DNA from: Phycisphaerales bacterium
Lineage (GTDB): Bacteria; Bacteroidota; Bacteroidia; Chitinophagales; Chitinophagaceae
Reading direction: 5' to 3'
Assembly (NCBI GenBank): GCA_030053995.1
Contig: JASGCP010000005.1
Span: forward strand, 1-45,316
Length of the DNA stretch: 45,316 nt
The translations under genes and the position numbers were made by a program. The notes beneath the pieces are model-generated. The model worked only from the letters and a program-made list of their open reading frames with translations. It had not been told where the DNA came from and searched no databases. Shown in pieces: positions 17,136 to 26,369 of the stretch; within the stretch, counting starts at the first letter, position 1, and every line of letters begins with the position of its first letter.

Positions 17136-19295
17136 ATGATCAAAAAGAAAATCCTACAATTTATGAACTCCAAAAAGGGATTGGCGATAACTTTTTTTCT
17201 CGTTTTCAGTTTATTAATCGTAGGATTATCTAGCCATTGCTATAGCCATAAACAGAGTCCGCCGGTTACAGAAGATCTGCTACCTTCTTTAACAGAAATA
17301 CTAGAAACCAATCATTATGAACCTAAACCCATTGGGACTGAATTAGCAAAAACGCTTGAAAGCATGTTTTTTGATAACGCCGACCATGAAAAATCTTTTT
17401 TATTGCAACAAGATATTGATACGCTCATGACCTATCAAGCTGAAATTGTAGCAGAAATGAAGAACAAAGCACCCAATCTTTTTGTAAGCAAATTTATGAA
17501 AATTTACAATCAACGATTCGACACCGTCAATGGTATGATTAATAATATTTTGGCTACGCCTTTTCACTTTGACAACGATGATATAGCTAATCAAGAGTCT
17601 AGTAAACTACAATACGCTCATTCTTTGCCCGAGCTAAAACAACGATGGTACAAACAACTAAAATACTTTACGCTCCAACGATATTTAGATAGATACCTTG
17701 AGAAAAACCCTAAAATTTCAACAGATTCATTAAAGATTTTTAATGACACCCTTGAAAAAGATGCTCGAGCTAAAGTGGTGAAAATCATGAAACGATACAT
17801 GGATAAATTAAAATTTAAAAACACCTACAAAGATTGGAATGCTACCTACCTCAACAGTCTTTGTGGTTCTATGGATCCACACACTGATTATTTTCCACCT
17901 ATTGAAAAAAGAGCTTTCGATGAAGAATTAAGCGGACGTTTTTATGGAATTGGGGCACGATTACAAGAAGTAGATGAAGGCGTGAAAATTGTATCAATCA
18001 TAGCAGGAGGCCCAGCGTGGAAACAAGGCAACATAAAACCAGGCGACATCATTACAAGGGTTATATCAAATACAAAGAGTCAACCAGTTGATATAGCTGG
18101 CTTTCCTGTTGACGAAATTGTTAAACTCATTAGAGGTAATAAAGGTACAACCGTAACCTTAACTCTAAAAACACCAGCGGGCGTTTATACAACACTTTCT
18201 TTAGTAAGAGATGAAATCGTAGTAGATGAAATTTACGCTCGCTCAGCCATTATAGAAAAGGGAAATAAAAAAATTGGTTATATATACTTACCTGAATTTT
18301 ATGCCCCCTTTGATGAAGGAAAAGGCGGTAATAAATGTTCTGAAGATGTAGCCAATGAAGTCCATAAGCTAAAAGATGAACATGTAAGTGGTATTATTCT
18401 TGATTTGCGTAGTAACGGCGGGGGCTCACTATATGAAGTTGTTAAAATGGTAGGTTTATTTACAGGAAAGGGACCTGTTGTCCAAGTAAGAAACAGAAAC
18501 GATGATGCTAAACATGCTACCGTGCTTAACAATGACGAAAACGACCAAATATATGACGGACCATTGGTTGTTTTGGTTAATGAATTTAGTGCGTCTGCCT
18601 CAGAAATTTTTGCCGGTGCTATACAGGATTACAAAAGAGGACTTGTTGTTGGTAGTACATCTACATTTGGTAAGGGTACTGTTCAAAAAAGTATTCCTTT
18701 AGGTGACAACAATTCTGAAACACAACAGCCTCAATATGGTGCCCTAAAAATTACCTTCCAAAAATTTTACAGAATTGATGGTGGCTCTACACAATTAAAG
18801 GGTGTTCATGCCGATGTTGTTATTCCAGATAGATACGAATATTTAAAACTTCGTGAACGCGACCTACCTAATGCACTTCATTGGGACAAAATAGCCAAAA
18901 CAGATTACAATACAACATCGGATGCCAATCGATTAAATAAAATAAGTACTGAAGCACAAACAAGAATATTAAAAGATGAGCTTTTAAAGAAAATTGATAC
19001 AGATGCTAAAATCCTCACGAATAAAAACAATGAAGGTGTCAGTCTTAACATCGTTCAATACCATGAATTTAACAATTCTGTGAGGAAATTGTCGGCTGAT
19101 TTAGATAGTATTAGTAAGTTATCGACAAACAACCTCATGCATATTACCGTAGCAGCAGCTGATACCAATAAATATTATCACAATATCGACACTTTAAAAG
19201 GACAAAATTATATACAATGGTTGAAGGCTATTTCTTCTGATTTGTATATAGACGAGTCTTCTAAAATTGTGGAACAGTTGGCTACTAAACAGTAA
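17136..19295 (+). CDS. prc: Tail-specific (carboxy-terminal processing) protease
   Basis: Periplasmic S41-family serine protease that trims or degrades proteins from their C-termini. The 719 residues have an N-terminal membrane/signal segment (LAITFFLVFSLLIVGLSSHCYS), a helical N-terminal domain, a PDZ domain near 275-355 (LQEVDEGVKIVSIIAGGPAWKQG and KPGDIITRV), and the Ser/Lys dyad in NEFSASASEIFAG and STFGKGTVQKS. The C-terminal DUF3340-type domain follows. This is the long Prc/Tsp type rather than short CtpA. It stands alone and ends before a perfect palindrome. Confidence 0.94.
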   Translation: MIKKKILQFMNSKKGLAITFFLVFSLLIVGLSSHCYSHKQSPPVTEDLLPSLTEILETNHYEPKPIGTELAKTLESMFFDNADHEKSFLLQQDIDTLMTYQAEIVAEMKNKAPNLFVSKFMKIYNQRFDTVNGMINNILATPFHFDNDDIANQESSKLQYAHSLPELKQRWYKQLKYFTLQRYLDRYLEKNPKISTDSLKIFNDTLEKDARAKVVKIMKRYMDKLKFKNTYKDWNATYLNSLCGSMDPHTDYFPPIEKRAFDEELSGRFYGIGARLQEVDEGVKIVSIIAGGPAWKQGNIKPGDIITRVISNTKSQPVDIAGFPVDEIVKLIRGNKGTTVTLTLKTPAGVYTTLSLVRDEIVVDEIYARSAIIEKGNKKIGYIYLPEFYAPFDEGKGGNKCSEDVANEVHKLKDEHVSGIILDLRSNGGGSLYEVVKMVGLFTGKGPVVQVRNRNDDAKHATVLNNDENDQIYDGPLVVLVNEFSASASEIFAGAIQDYKRGLVVGSTSTFGKGTVQKSIPLGDNNSETQQPQYGALKITFQKFYRIDGGSTQLKGVHADVVIPDRYEYLKLRERDLPNALHWDKIAKTDYNTTSDANRLNKISTEAQTRILKDELLKKIDTDAKILTNKNNEGVSLNIVQYHEFNNSVRKLSADLDSISKLSTNNLMHITVAAADTNKYYHNIDTLKGQNYIQWLKAISSDLYIDESSKIVEQLATKQ

Positions 19296-19351
19296 TTTGG
19301 AAGGTGTTATTGTTTATCTTGGCATTCGCCATGCAATGATTACTATCGTGT

Positions 19352-19396
19352 ATCCTTTATATTTCATTTTAAAATTTAAAATGAAATATAAAGGAT
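19352..19396. terminator. Perfect 22 bp palindrome between convergent genes
   Basis: Two 22-base arms (19352-19373 and 19375-19396) are perfect reverse complements around a single central A. The arms begin ATCCTTTATATTTCATTTTA. It lies 56 bases after prc and 155 bases before the end of the convergent DUF5683 gene. It would form a long stem in RNA from either strand and is probably a bidirectional terminator or decay barrier, although no clear T tract follows. Confidence 0.65.
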
Positions 19397-19493
19397 TGTG
19401 TATTGCTTTTATTTCTCAATTTATTTAATTGTGATCAGGTAAAAAGCATAAGCTAAGAAGTCATCGAAAAAAACGAACTATGATTTTTTAATT

Positions 19494-19537
19494 GATCATA
19501 TCACAAGGGACACCTTGTTCCAAGATATACGATGATC
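19494..19537. terminator. Second hairpin before DUF5683 gene end
   Basis: An inner stem ACAAGG/CCTTGT with loop GACA (19503-19518) sits inside an outer stem GATCAT/ATGATC (19494-19499 and 19532-19537). It lies 14 bases beyond the 3' end of the minus-strand DUF5683 gene, so it may end that transcript. Confidence 0.4.
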
Positions 19538-19551
19538 ATACAAAACAATGA

Positions 19552-20328
19552 TTACTCTAATTCTAACTTTCTTATTTTTTCTTTCCTGGAGTGAATATCA
19601 AAGACAAGTCCTGCACCATAAAAACTATTACCCATTAAATTGGGTACAACCTTGGGCTTAATCTTAAATGACAGATTATCAGTAACATTAAAAGTCTTTA
19701 GATGGGCTGAAACGGTTGCATCAACGATATTAAGTGCATACCCAATCAGCAAAAACAATATAGAATAATCTCGATCTTGTCTGAATGCGTTACGATAATA
19801 TTGTAATGAAGACGCCGACAATCCTTTAAGTTTAGGATTAATATTGGGGAAATTATTAGTATCGTTAGTAGCTACCACATTAAATGCGAATGCACACCGT
19901 TTATACCAAACATCATTATAAATTAAAAAACCAATAGGGATACCAACGGCTGCCCATGCTAATGGTATTTTCCAGTATTGTAGATTATATGCTTGTCCTA
20001 ATCCTGGAAAAGTAGCAGACATAATAATAGCTGTTCTAGGTGTAAATGCCTTATTACCATAAAGTTTATTTCTTTTACTCGTGTTGGCTTCATATTGATG
20101 ATTAGCTCTTTCAGCAATTACGGAAGCCTCCACTTCTTTCATCATTTTTATTTCGTTTTGACTATAAATCCGCACAAAACTATTATTAATAACTTTGTTC
20201 ACTTTTGTCTTTTGTTCCTGTTGCAGAATTGAATCAGTAGCTTCAGATAATAATAATTGAGCATTGCCCAAAATATAACTCATGCACAAAAAAAAGAAGA
20301 GAATATACCGATAGTTTAACATAGTCAT
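19552..20328 (-). CDS. DUF5683 membrane protein
   Basis: A 258-residue protein with a signal peptide (ILFFFLCMSYILGNAQ), a variable stretch, and a conserved C-terminal half: PRTAIIMSATFPGLGQAYNLQYWKIPLAWAA, two hydrophobic segments and a later one (DYSILFLLIGYALNIVDATVSAHL). This matches the DUF5683 family, which in Bacteroidota usually follows parB. The start lies 6 bases after the parB stop, so the two are co-translated. The function is unknown; a place in the cell envelope is inferred from the signal and hydrophobic segments. Confidence 0.8.
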   Translation of the reverse strand: MTMLNYRYILFFFLCMSYILGNAQLLLSEATDSILQQEQKTKVNKVINNSFVRIYSQNEIKMMKEVEASVIAERANHQYEANTSKRNKLYGNKAFTPRTAIIMSATFPGLGQAYNLQYWKIPLAWAAVGIPIGFLIYNDVWYKRCAFAFNVVATNDTNNFPNINPKLKGLSASSLQYYRNAFRQDRDYSILFLLIGYALNIVDATVSAHLKTFNVTDNLSFKIKPKVVPNLMGNSFYGAGLVFDIHSRKEKIRKLELE

Positions 20329-20334
20329 TTTCCC

Positions 20335-21270
20335 TTATGTTATGATTACTTTCATAATCTGTAAAATTGCATGGAGTTCGTCTGCTGAAAAATAGGACAG
20401 TGTAATTTCCCCTTTTTTAGTCTGCGGGTCATGTTTCAGTACTACTTTAGTTTTAAAATGATTACACAACTTATCTTGAATTCTTTGAAAAGTAGGATCC
20501 AGTGTTTGCGACTTATTACTTTTAGCTTCAACTGCTTGTCTTGCTGAAGCCCCTATAGCAACCTTTTTAACTAACTCTTCCGTTGCACGAACACTTAGAT
20601 GTTTAGCGGATATTTCGTTATAAACAAACAATTGTTTTTCTATATCCTCTAAAGATAGTAAACAACGAGCATGTCCCATTGAAATAACATTATTACGAAC
20701 AGCTAATTGAATGTCTGGTGGTAATTTTAAGAGTCTAATAAAATTCGTAACGGTACTTCTATCTTTACTCATTCTTTCGGCAACTTGCTCTTGAGTCAAG
20801 TTTAACTCATCCATCATGCGCTTATAACTAATACCTATTTCTATAGCATTAAGATCTTTTCTCTGTAAATTTTCCAATAAAGCTAACTCTAAATAACTTT
20901 GGTCATTTACATTCCTAACAAACACAGGTACATCAGTAAGTCCTGCCATTTTAGAAGCACGCCAGCGACGCTCACCAGCAATGATTTGATATTGATCCTT
21001 AGCCAATGCTACGACGGTCAAGGGTTGAATAATATCGTGCATTTTAATAGAAGCCGCCAATTCCTCTAAATCCTTTTGAGCAAAATCGCGTCTGGGTTGC
21101 TTAGGGTTGGTAATTATCTGCGACAAAGGGATTCTATTAACTGATGTTACTTGTTGTACGACTTCCGGTTTTAAATCTCCGGCCGATGTTTTAAGATCGG
21201 CATCAATGCTTTTTAGTAAGGATCGAATACCCTTCCCTAAAAGTTCCTTGTTGTTTTTAGATTGACTCAT
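20335..21270 (-). CDS. parB: Chromosome-partitioning protein ParB
   Basis: CTP-dependent DNA clamp that loads at parS near the origin. The 311 residues show the N-terminal ParB/Srx domain (IPLSQIITNPKQPRRDF, then the CTP-binding GERRWRASKMAGL), a helix-turn-helix (LTQEQVAERMSKDRSTVTNFIRLLKLP) and a C-terminal dimerisation segment. All key motifs are intact. The parA gene that normally precedes it is absent: gltX is the upstream neighbour. I saw no good parS-like TGTTTCACGTGAAACA in the window. Confidence 0.95.
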   Translation of the reverse strand: MSQSKNNKELLGKGIRSLLKSIDADLKTSAGDLKPEVVQQVTSVNRIPLSQIITNPKQPRRDFAQKDLEELAASIKMHDIIQPLTVVALAKDQYQIIAGERRWRASKMAGLTDVPVFVRNVNDQSYLELALLENLQRKDLNAIEIGISYKRMMDELNLTQEQVAERMSKDRSTVTNFIRLLKLPPDIQLAVRNNVISMGHARCLLSLEDIEKQLFVYNEISAKHLSVRATEELVKKVAIGASARQAVEAKSNKSQTLDPTFQRIQDKLCNHFKTKVVLKHDPQTKKGEITLSYFSADELHAILQIMKVIIT

Positions 21271-21451
21271 AAAAGAAAAATAGAAATATATGAAATAGAA
21301 ATAATCTCTATAAGGTACAAATTATTTCAATCAGATAACTATATAGATATTAAATTAAAAAACATATTTCTTTACATAGCCAAAAAAATCCGGGTAATGA
21401 TATAAATACAAATCCTATTTTTAGAGTAATTTACCAAGTCTTAAATCCTGT

Positions 21452-23053
21452 TTACACAATCTTTTTTATACTCCCCAAAGCATTTTTAATTCTGTTACAA
21501 GATTCTTCTTTACCTAATATTTTTACAATCCAAAAAATATTAAGTCCATGCAATTGACCGATTAAAGAAAATCTTAAAAAAGGGAATATATCTTTATGTT
21601 TAATCTGATGAGACAGAAGTAATTTATTAATAGCATCCTCAAGGAATTGACTATCATCAAAATTCTGTTGACCTGATAACGAGTCGTATATCTCCGTTAA
21701 CACTTTATAACTAATAGTTGATAATTGTTGCAAGAGCTTAGTAAATTCAACATTACTATAAGAAATGGGGCTGTTGACAGGATAGAACAGTTGATAATAT
21801 TTTAAAAAATCATCTAAAACATAACAATTACCCACTAAAGATATTATAATGGAAGGTTTAAAAAACATTTCAAAATGATCTTGATTGTATGTATCAGCCT
21901 GCTTTTTAGCCCGATTGGTACAATATAAATAAACTACTTCGGTAAATAATTGAGCGTCATCAACACATTTTTTTTTCATCCATTCATGATTAAACCATTT
22001 AGCCTTTTCAAAATCAAATTTAGCACTAGTTTTATGAATATGGGCAATTGAGAAATTATCGATCATGGTATTCAGGGGCAAAATTTCTTTTTGATGAGGT
22101 GGTGTCCAGCCAAGCAAGGCAAGGAAATTAATAAAGGCTTCAGGAAGAAAACCTGTCTCTTTAAACCCTTTTGTAAATTCTTGCGTATTTGGATCAATCC
22201 AATCAATAGGATAAATTGGGAATCCTTGTTTTTGAGCGTCCCTTTTGCTCAGTTTACCTTTACCATCTGTTTTTAATATTAGTGGTAGATGTATCCATTG
22301 GGGCATATAATCTGATCCAAATAATTCTTTCCATAAAAGAACATGCAAGGGGGCACTGGGTAACCACTCCTCACCCCTAAAAACATGACTAATATCCATT
22401 TCATAATCATCAACGACTACGGCAAAATGATAGGTAGGCATACCATCATTTTTAATGAGCACCTTGTCATCTAACTGATTGGTTTGAAAAGATATAGGCC
22501 CTCTCAATGCATCGTGCAACAGAATTGTTTCATCAGCGGGCATTTTAAAACGAATAACAAATTTATCCCCGCGAGCTATTCTTGTTTCTACCTCAGTAGG
22601 TAACATAGACAAGGAATTTTTTAGAGCATCTCGGGTATGAATACCATATTGAAAATTAGGCATTATTTTTCTTTGATCTGCTAATTCCTCACTAGTATCA
22701 AAAGCATAGTAAGCTACGCCACTGTCCAATAGTTTTTTAATATACGCTTGATAAATTCCCTTTTCCTTTCTTTCACTTTGTCTATAAGGTGCATAAGCTC
22801 CTTCTTTTTGAGGGGACTCATCGAAGATTACCCCGCTCCATTGTGATACTTCTTCAATATATGCCTCTGCCCCCGCAACAAATCGCAATGAATCGGTATC
22901 TTCAATTCTCAAAATAAGCGTTCCATTATTTTTCTTAGCAAACAAATAATTAAACAAGAGCGTTCTAAATCCACCTATATGCAACCCACCAGTAGGCGAT
23001 GGTGCAAAACGCACCCGAACAGGACGATGCAATTTACTACAATTAATATTCAT
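21452..23053 (-). CDS. gltX: Glutamyl-tRNA synthetase
   Basis: Class I synthetase that charges tRNA-Glu. The 533 residues contain the HIGH-type motif (APSPTGGLHIGGFRT), the KMSKS-type motif (GKLSKRDAQK), and FAVVVDDYEMDISHVFRGEEWLPS in the catalytic core. The C-terminal anticodon-binding half is Leu/Ile-rich and diverged, as is usual. The position normally taken by parA relative to parB is occupied by this gene, 181 bases upstream of parB. It has its own promoter. Confidence 0.95.
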   Translation of the reverse strand: MNINCSKLHRPVRVRFAPSPTGGLHIGGFRTLLFNYLFAKKNNGTLILRIEDTDSLRFVAGAEAYIEEVSQWSGVIFDESPQKEGAYAPYRQSERKEKGIYQAYIKKLLDSGVAYYAFDTSEELADQRKIMPNFQYGIHTRDALKNSLSMLPTEVETRIARGDKFVIRFKMPADETILLHDALRGPISFQTNQLDDKVLIKNDGMPTYHFAVVVDDYEMDISHVFRGEEWLPSAPLHVLLWKELFGSDYMPQWIHLPLILKTDGKGKLSKRDAQKQGFPIYPIDWIDPNTQEFTKGFKETGFLPEAFINFLALLGWTPPHQKEILPLNTMIDNFSIAHIHKTSAKFDFEKAKWFNHEWMKKKCVDDAQLFTEVVYLYCTNRAKKQADTYNQDHFEMFFKPSIIISLVGNCYVLDDFLKYYQLFYPVNSPISYSNVEFTKLLQQLSTISYKVLTEIYDSLSGQQNFDDSQFLEDAINKLLLSHQIKHKDIFPFLRFSLIGQLHGLNIFWIVKILGKEESCNRIKNALGSIKKIV

Positions 23054-23088
23054 GCACCTATTTTTTTATCTGTGTTACAAGCAATGTG

Positions 23089-23096
23089 CAAATCTA
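23089..23096 (-). promoter_or_regulatory. gltX promoter
   Basis: On the minus strand TAGATTTG followed by C matches TAnnTTTG exactly, 35 bases before the gltX ATG. Confidence 0.6.
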
Positions 23097-23156
23097 CGAA
23101 AATATAAAAAATAATAAACATATAGTACTCATATTATTATCATATATCACATATAA

Positions 23157-23176
23157 TTGACATATATTGACATATA
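23157..23176. promoter_or_regulatory. Tandem 10 bp motif upstream of pseudokinase
   Basis: TTGACATATA occurs twice head to tail with a spacing of exactly 10 bases, inside a run of related ATAT/CATATA words (23118-23178). One helical turn of spacing would suit a regulator bound to one face of the DNA. It lies 117 bases before the kinase-like gene and 104 bases before gltX. AT-rich chance repetition is possible. Confidence 0.3.
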
Positions 23177-23292
23177 TGAATAATCTCGATCCGGTAATAA
23201 TCAGGCACTTGTTTTTCAAATTAATCATATTTTTTACTAACTTTAATAAAGAAGACTTTTTTCAATGTTTTCTATCGCATTAAACATGAAGT

Positions 23293-25095
23293 ATGCCAAT
23301 TTTTAAGAGAATATTAATAATGGACAAAGCGTACATAGTGGGCTTCCTTATCGTTCCACTACTAATCTCGTGTTTAATATTATTAGGAATCAATACGCAC
23401 AACAATAATATGATTGTAAAAGATTATAATCGCTTTATTATCAACGATGTGCGATCGATAGAGTATTGTGGTTCTATGAGTGAAGCCTTAAACACTTATT
23501 TATATTCAAACAAGGAAAAAGACGCAAATTTATTATTTAACGACTTTGAGATCAATTTATTAAGACAGAAGAAAAATGCAACACCAGGTCCTGAAAAAAA
23601 AATGACCGATAGTTTAGAAAAAGTATATCGAAGTTTTATTGAAAAAAATAGAATACCCGACACCATACAGTTTAAAAATTTTATTTTAAAAAACATCAAT
23701 CAACTAAAAGATATACTTACTACTATATCCTTGTATAATAGTCATAGCATGTGGATACAAGAAAAGCAAGATCAACAAAAATTCCGCACCTACACAAAAT
23801 ACATCAATATATTTTTAACCACAACGATCATTTTACTATCCCTATTAGGAATCTTATTGTTTCGATCAATTAAACAATATATTGCCAGCCTGTTATTATT
23901 ACGCAGAAATAATAAAAAAACTATTGAATCAATCAACACAGCAAGTAAAATTGAAATAACACTTGCCGATTTTGATGAAATAAAAAGTATTGCAAAAAAT
24001 ATTAATTTAAAATTAAACGAATTTGAAAAGAAACAAATTGTATTAGTACTCGTAAAAGAACAAATGCAAAGTATTTTTCTAGAGAAAATAAACGACCCCT
24101 TAATCGCCATTTTAGATACAAACACGATTTTCTTTATTAATGAAAGTGGATTGAAAATCTTTAACATGAATAAAGAAGATATGGTCAACAAAAATATCAA
24201 TACTTTTATTGACAATGATTTAATGAAATACATCTTAGACCCGATAGAAACAATCGACACCATGAATATTTTCTTTGATGATCAAGAAAGTTTTTTTCAA
24301 AAAGAAATTATACCCATTAGTATTCATGATAAATTTATGGGGCGATATATTATTTTGAAAAATGTTACTAAACTTTATCAAAAAGATATGAAGCGTAATT
24401 CATTTATTGCTAATATTTCTAATGATATTAAAGAATCTCATAACATCATTTTTAAGGGCATGCGTATTCTTAAAGGTACCATAACAAAAGAATCAAGAGA
24501 CATTTCTAAAGAATCTATAAACTTAATTGATAATTTAGCGGAACAAATTCGGCATATTGTTGATACGACCGAGAATTTATTAGATTTAGCACAAACAGAA
24601 ACTGGTAAAATTCAACTGCAGTTAGAACTTGTTGATCCTGTAGAAATTATGGACTATGCCTATGCTGTATTATTCAATGAAATAAATCAAAAAGAGATAC
24701 ACATCATAAAACAATTCAAAAAAGTATCCAAAATATTTTGCAATACTATTAAAACTAAATGGGTTGTTGTTAATATCCTTATTTCTGCAATTCAGCGTAG
24801 TAACAATAATTCTGAAATTACTCTTGGCATATATGAAGAGAAAAATCAGATTATTTTATATGTACGGGATTATGGTTTAGGATTCAACGAAGACGAGCAA
24901 AAACGCCTATTTACCAATCAATATAAGCAACCATTAAAAGAGGATAAAAAAGCAACAGAATTTGTGATAAATTTTGGATTTATTAAGGATTATATTGATG
25001 CCCAAAAAGGTGAAATTAGTTGTAGTTCAGAGCCCCATGTTCAGACAACTTTTTATATTAAATTTCATAAGGCTACAAATGAAGTAATCGTATAA
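23293..25095 (+). CDS. Degenerate sensor histidine kinase (pseudokinase)
   Basis: A 600-residue membrane protein with sensor-kinase layout: TM1 (about 14-31), an extracytoplasmic helical domain, TM2 (about 165-190), a HAMP-like linker, a PAS-like domain (about 250-360), then HisKA and HATPase regions. The key residues are changed. The H-box reads FIANISNDIKES, with Asn377 where the phospho-accepting His should be. The N-box reads NILISAIQRS, with Ser498 in place of the Mg-binding Asn. The G1 box DYGLG (526-530) remains, but the GTGLGL G2 box is replaced around 554-566 (ATEFVINFGFIKDY). The frame is intact over 600 codons, so it is probably still used, perhaps as a sensor or scaffold without kinase activity. 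Confidence 0.82.
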   Translation: MPIFKRILIMDKAYIVGFLIVPLLISCLILLGINTHNNNMIVKDYNRFIINDVRSIEYCGSMSEALNTYLYSNKEKDANLLFNDFEINLLRQKKNATPGPEKKMTDSLEKVYRSFIEKNRIPDTIQFKNFILKNINQLKDILTTISLYNSHSMWIQEKQDQQKFRTYTKYINIFLTTTIILLSLLGILLFRSIKQYIASLLLLRRNNKKTIESINTASKIEITLADFDEIKSIAKNINLKLNEFEKKQIVLVLVKEQMQSIFLEKINDPLIAILDTNTIFFINESGLKIFNMNKEDMVNKNINTFIDNDLMKYILDPIETIDTMNIFFDDQESFFQKEIIPISIHDKFMGRYIILKNVTKLYQKDMKRNSFIANISNDIKESHNIIFKGMRILKGTITKESRDISKESINLIDNLAEQIRHIVDTTENLLDLAQTETGKIQLQLELVDPVEIMDYAYAVLFNEINQKEIHIIKQFKKVSKIFCNTIKTKWVVVNILISAIQRSNNNSEITLGIYEEKNQIILYVRDYGLGFNEDEQKRLFTNQYKQPLKEDKKATEFVINFGFIKDYIDAQKGEISCSSEPHVQTTFYIKFHKATNEVIV

Positions 25096-25198
25096 ACCAG
25101 TTACCATGAATGAGGTAAGCAAAATAAACACCACGAGAAATTAAAAAATAAATATACCTTCGTAATATTTTTTACAATCTTCAAACATTCATCTTACT

Positions 25199-25654
25199 AT
25201 GCAACATCTACAAAAAGTGGCATTATTTACTTTAGGATTATTTTTAATGATTAGTGCTCGTGCCGAATCCATTAATACAGATGCCATATTAGGAACTTGG
25301 TACAATGGTACAAAAACTGCTAAAATTGAAATTTATAAAACCAGTGATAACAAGTACGAGGGCAAAATTGTTTGGCTAAAAGTACCCCTTGATACCGTTA
25401 CACACCAACCGCGCGTTGATAATTTTAATCCTAATAAAGACCTTCGAACAAAACCTTTACTTGGTTTAGTTATTCTAAAAAATTTAGAATTCAATGGGTC
25501 AAACTGGGAATCTGGTAAAATATATGATCCTAAAGATGGCAACACTTACTCCTGTACAATCAAACTCAATGCACCTAACCAATTGAATGTTAGAGGCTAT
25601 ATTGGCGTATCTTGGATTGGCAGAACACAAACTTGGGATAAAACAACGCTTTAA
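25199..25654 (+). CDS. DUF2147 secreted protein
   Basis: A 151-residue protein with a signal peptide (FTLGLFLMISARAES) and the DUF2147 pattern: ILGTWYNGTKTAKIEIYKT, YEGKIVWLK, the central PLLGLVILKNLEFNG, GKIYDPKDGNTYSC and the closing LNVRGYIGVSWIGRTQTW. The domain is a lipocalin-like beta barrel of unknown function, found in the periplasm or cell surface. It lies about 100 bases after the pseudokinase and just before gmk on the same strand. Confidence 0.85.
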   Translation: MQHLQKVALFTLGLFLMISARAESINTDAILGTWYNGTKTAKIEIYKTSDNKYEGKIVWLKVPLDTVTHQPRVDNFNPNKDLRTKPLLGLVILKNLEFNGSNWESGKIYDPKDGNTYSCTIKLNAPNQLNVRGYIGVSWIGRTQTWDKTTL

Positions 25655-25672
25655 CATTCTTTGATACGAGCA

Positions 25673-26329
25673 ATGTGCACAAAAAAGAATACACCCGTCC
25701 CTAATGAGTCTTCACATGGCTATTTACAATGCTATAAAAAAGAAGATTCTATTATTATTATTACTGCACCTTCAGGGACTGGTAAAACATCCGTTATTAA
25801 ATCATTACTAATGAAATATCAGGACAACTTAGCGTTTTCAATATCAGCTACTACGCGTAGCCCTCGTTTACAAGAAATTGATGGTAAAGATTATTATTTT
25901 ATTTCTTCAGCTGAGTTTGAGCAAAAAGTGAAACAGGATGAATTTTTAGAGTGCGAAATGGTTTACGAAGGCATTTATTATGGAACCTTGAAATCCGAGA
26001 TGCAACGAATTTGGGATAAAAATAAAACACCGATACTCGACATCGATGTAGCGGGGGCGTTAGCAATTCAAAAAAAAATGTCATCTACCCCAACAAGTGC
26101 TATTAGAATACTAACTATTTTTATTGAACCTCCTTCTGTTGCAATTCTGAATGAAAGACTCAATAATAGAGGTACGGAGTCTTCTACGAATATTAAAATA
26201 AGACTTGCTAAAGCTACGATAGAGATAGCATCTAAGAAATCATTTCAATACAAATTAGTAAATGATCATTTAGCTGAAACCGTTACAAAAGTAGAGCACA
26301 TATTAAAAAAGGAAGGCTTAATACAATAA
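25673..26329 (+). CDS. gmk: Guanylate kinase
   Basis: Phosphorylates GMP to GDP with ATP, in purine nucleotide supply. It shows the P-loop (TAPSGTGKTSVIKSL), the GMP-binding SATTRSPRLQEIDGKDYYF, and LDIDVAGALAIQKK. The frame is open from a TTG at 25661, but the ATG at 25673 (MCTKKN) is the more likely start, giving 218 residues. There is an unusual N-terminal extension of about 25 residues before the P-loop domain. It converges with the DUF3108 gene over a shared hairpin. Confidence 0.94.
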   Translation: MCTKKNTPVPNESSHGYLQCYKKEDSIIIITAPSGTGKTSVIKSLLMKYQDNLAFSISATTRSPRLQEIDGKDYYFISSAEFEQKVKQDEFLECEMVYEGIYYGTLKSEMQRIWDKNKTPILDIDVAGALAIQKKMSSTPTSAIRILTIFIEPPSVAILNERLNNRGTESSTNIKIRLAKATIEIASKKSFQYKLVNDHLAETVTKVEHILKKEGLIQ

Positions 26330-26334
26330 TAAAG

Positions 26335-26369
26335 AAAAAAAACCGCATACACTATTCAGTTTTTTTTTT
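26335..26369. terminator. A-stem-T bidirectional terminator
   Basis: A8C (26335-26343) pairs with GT8-10 (26359-26369) around a 15-base loop, six bases after the gmk stop. It covers the last codons of the convergent DUF3108 gene. The A/T-rich arms would act as a terminator for gmk on the plus strand. Confidence 0.35.
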
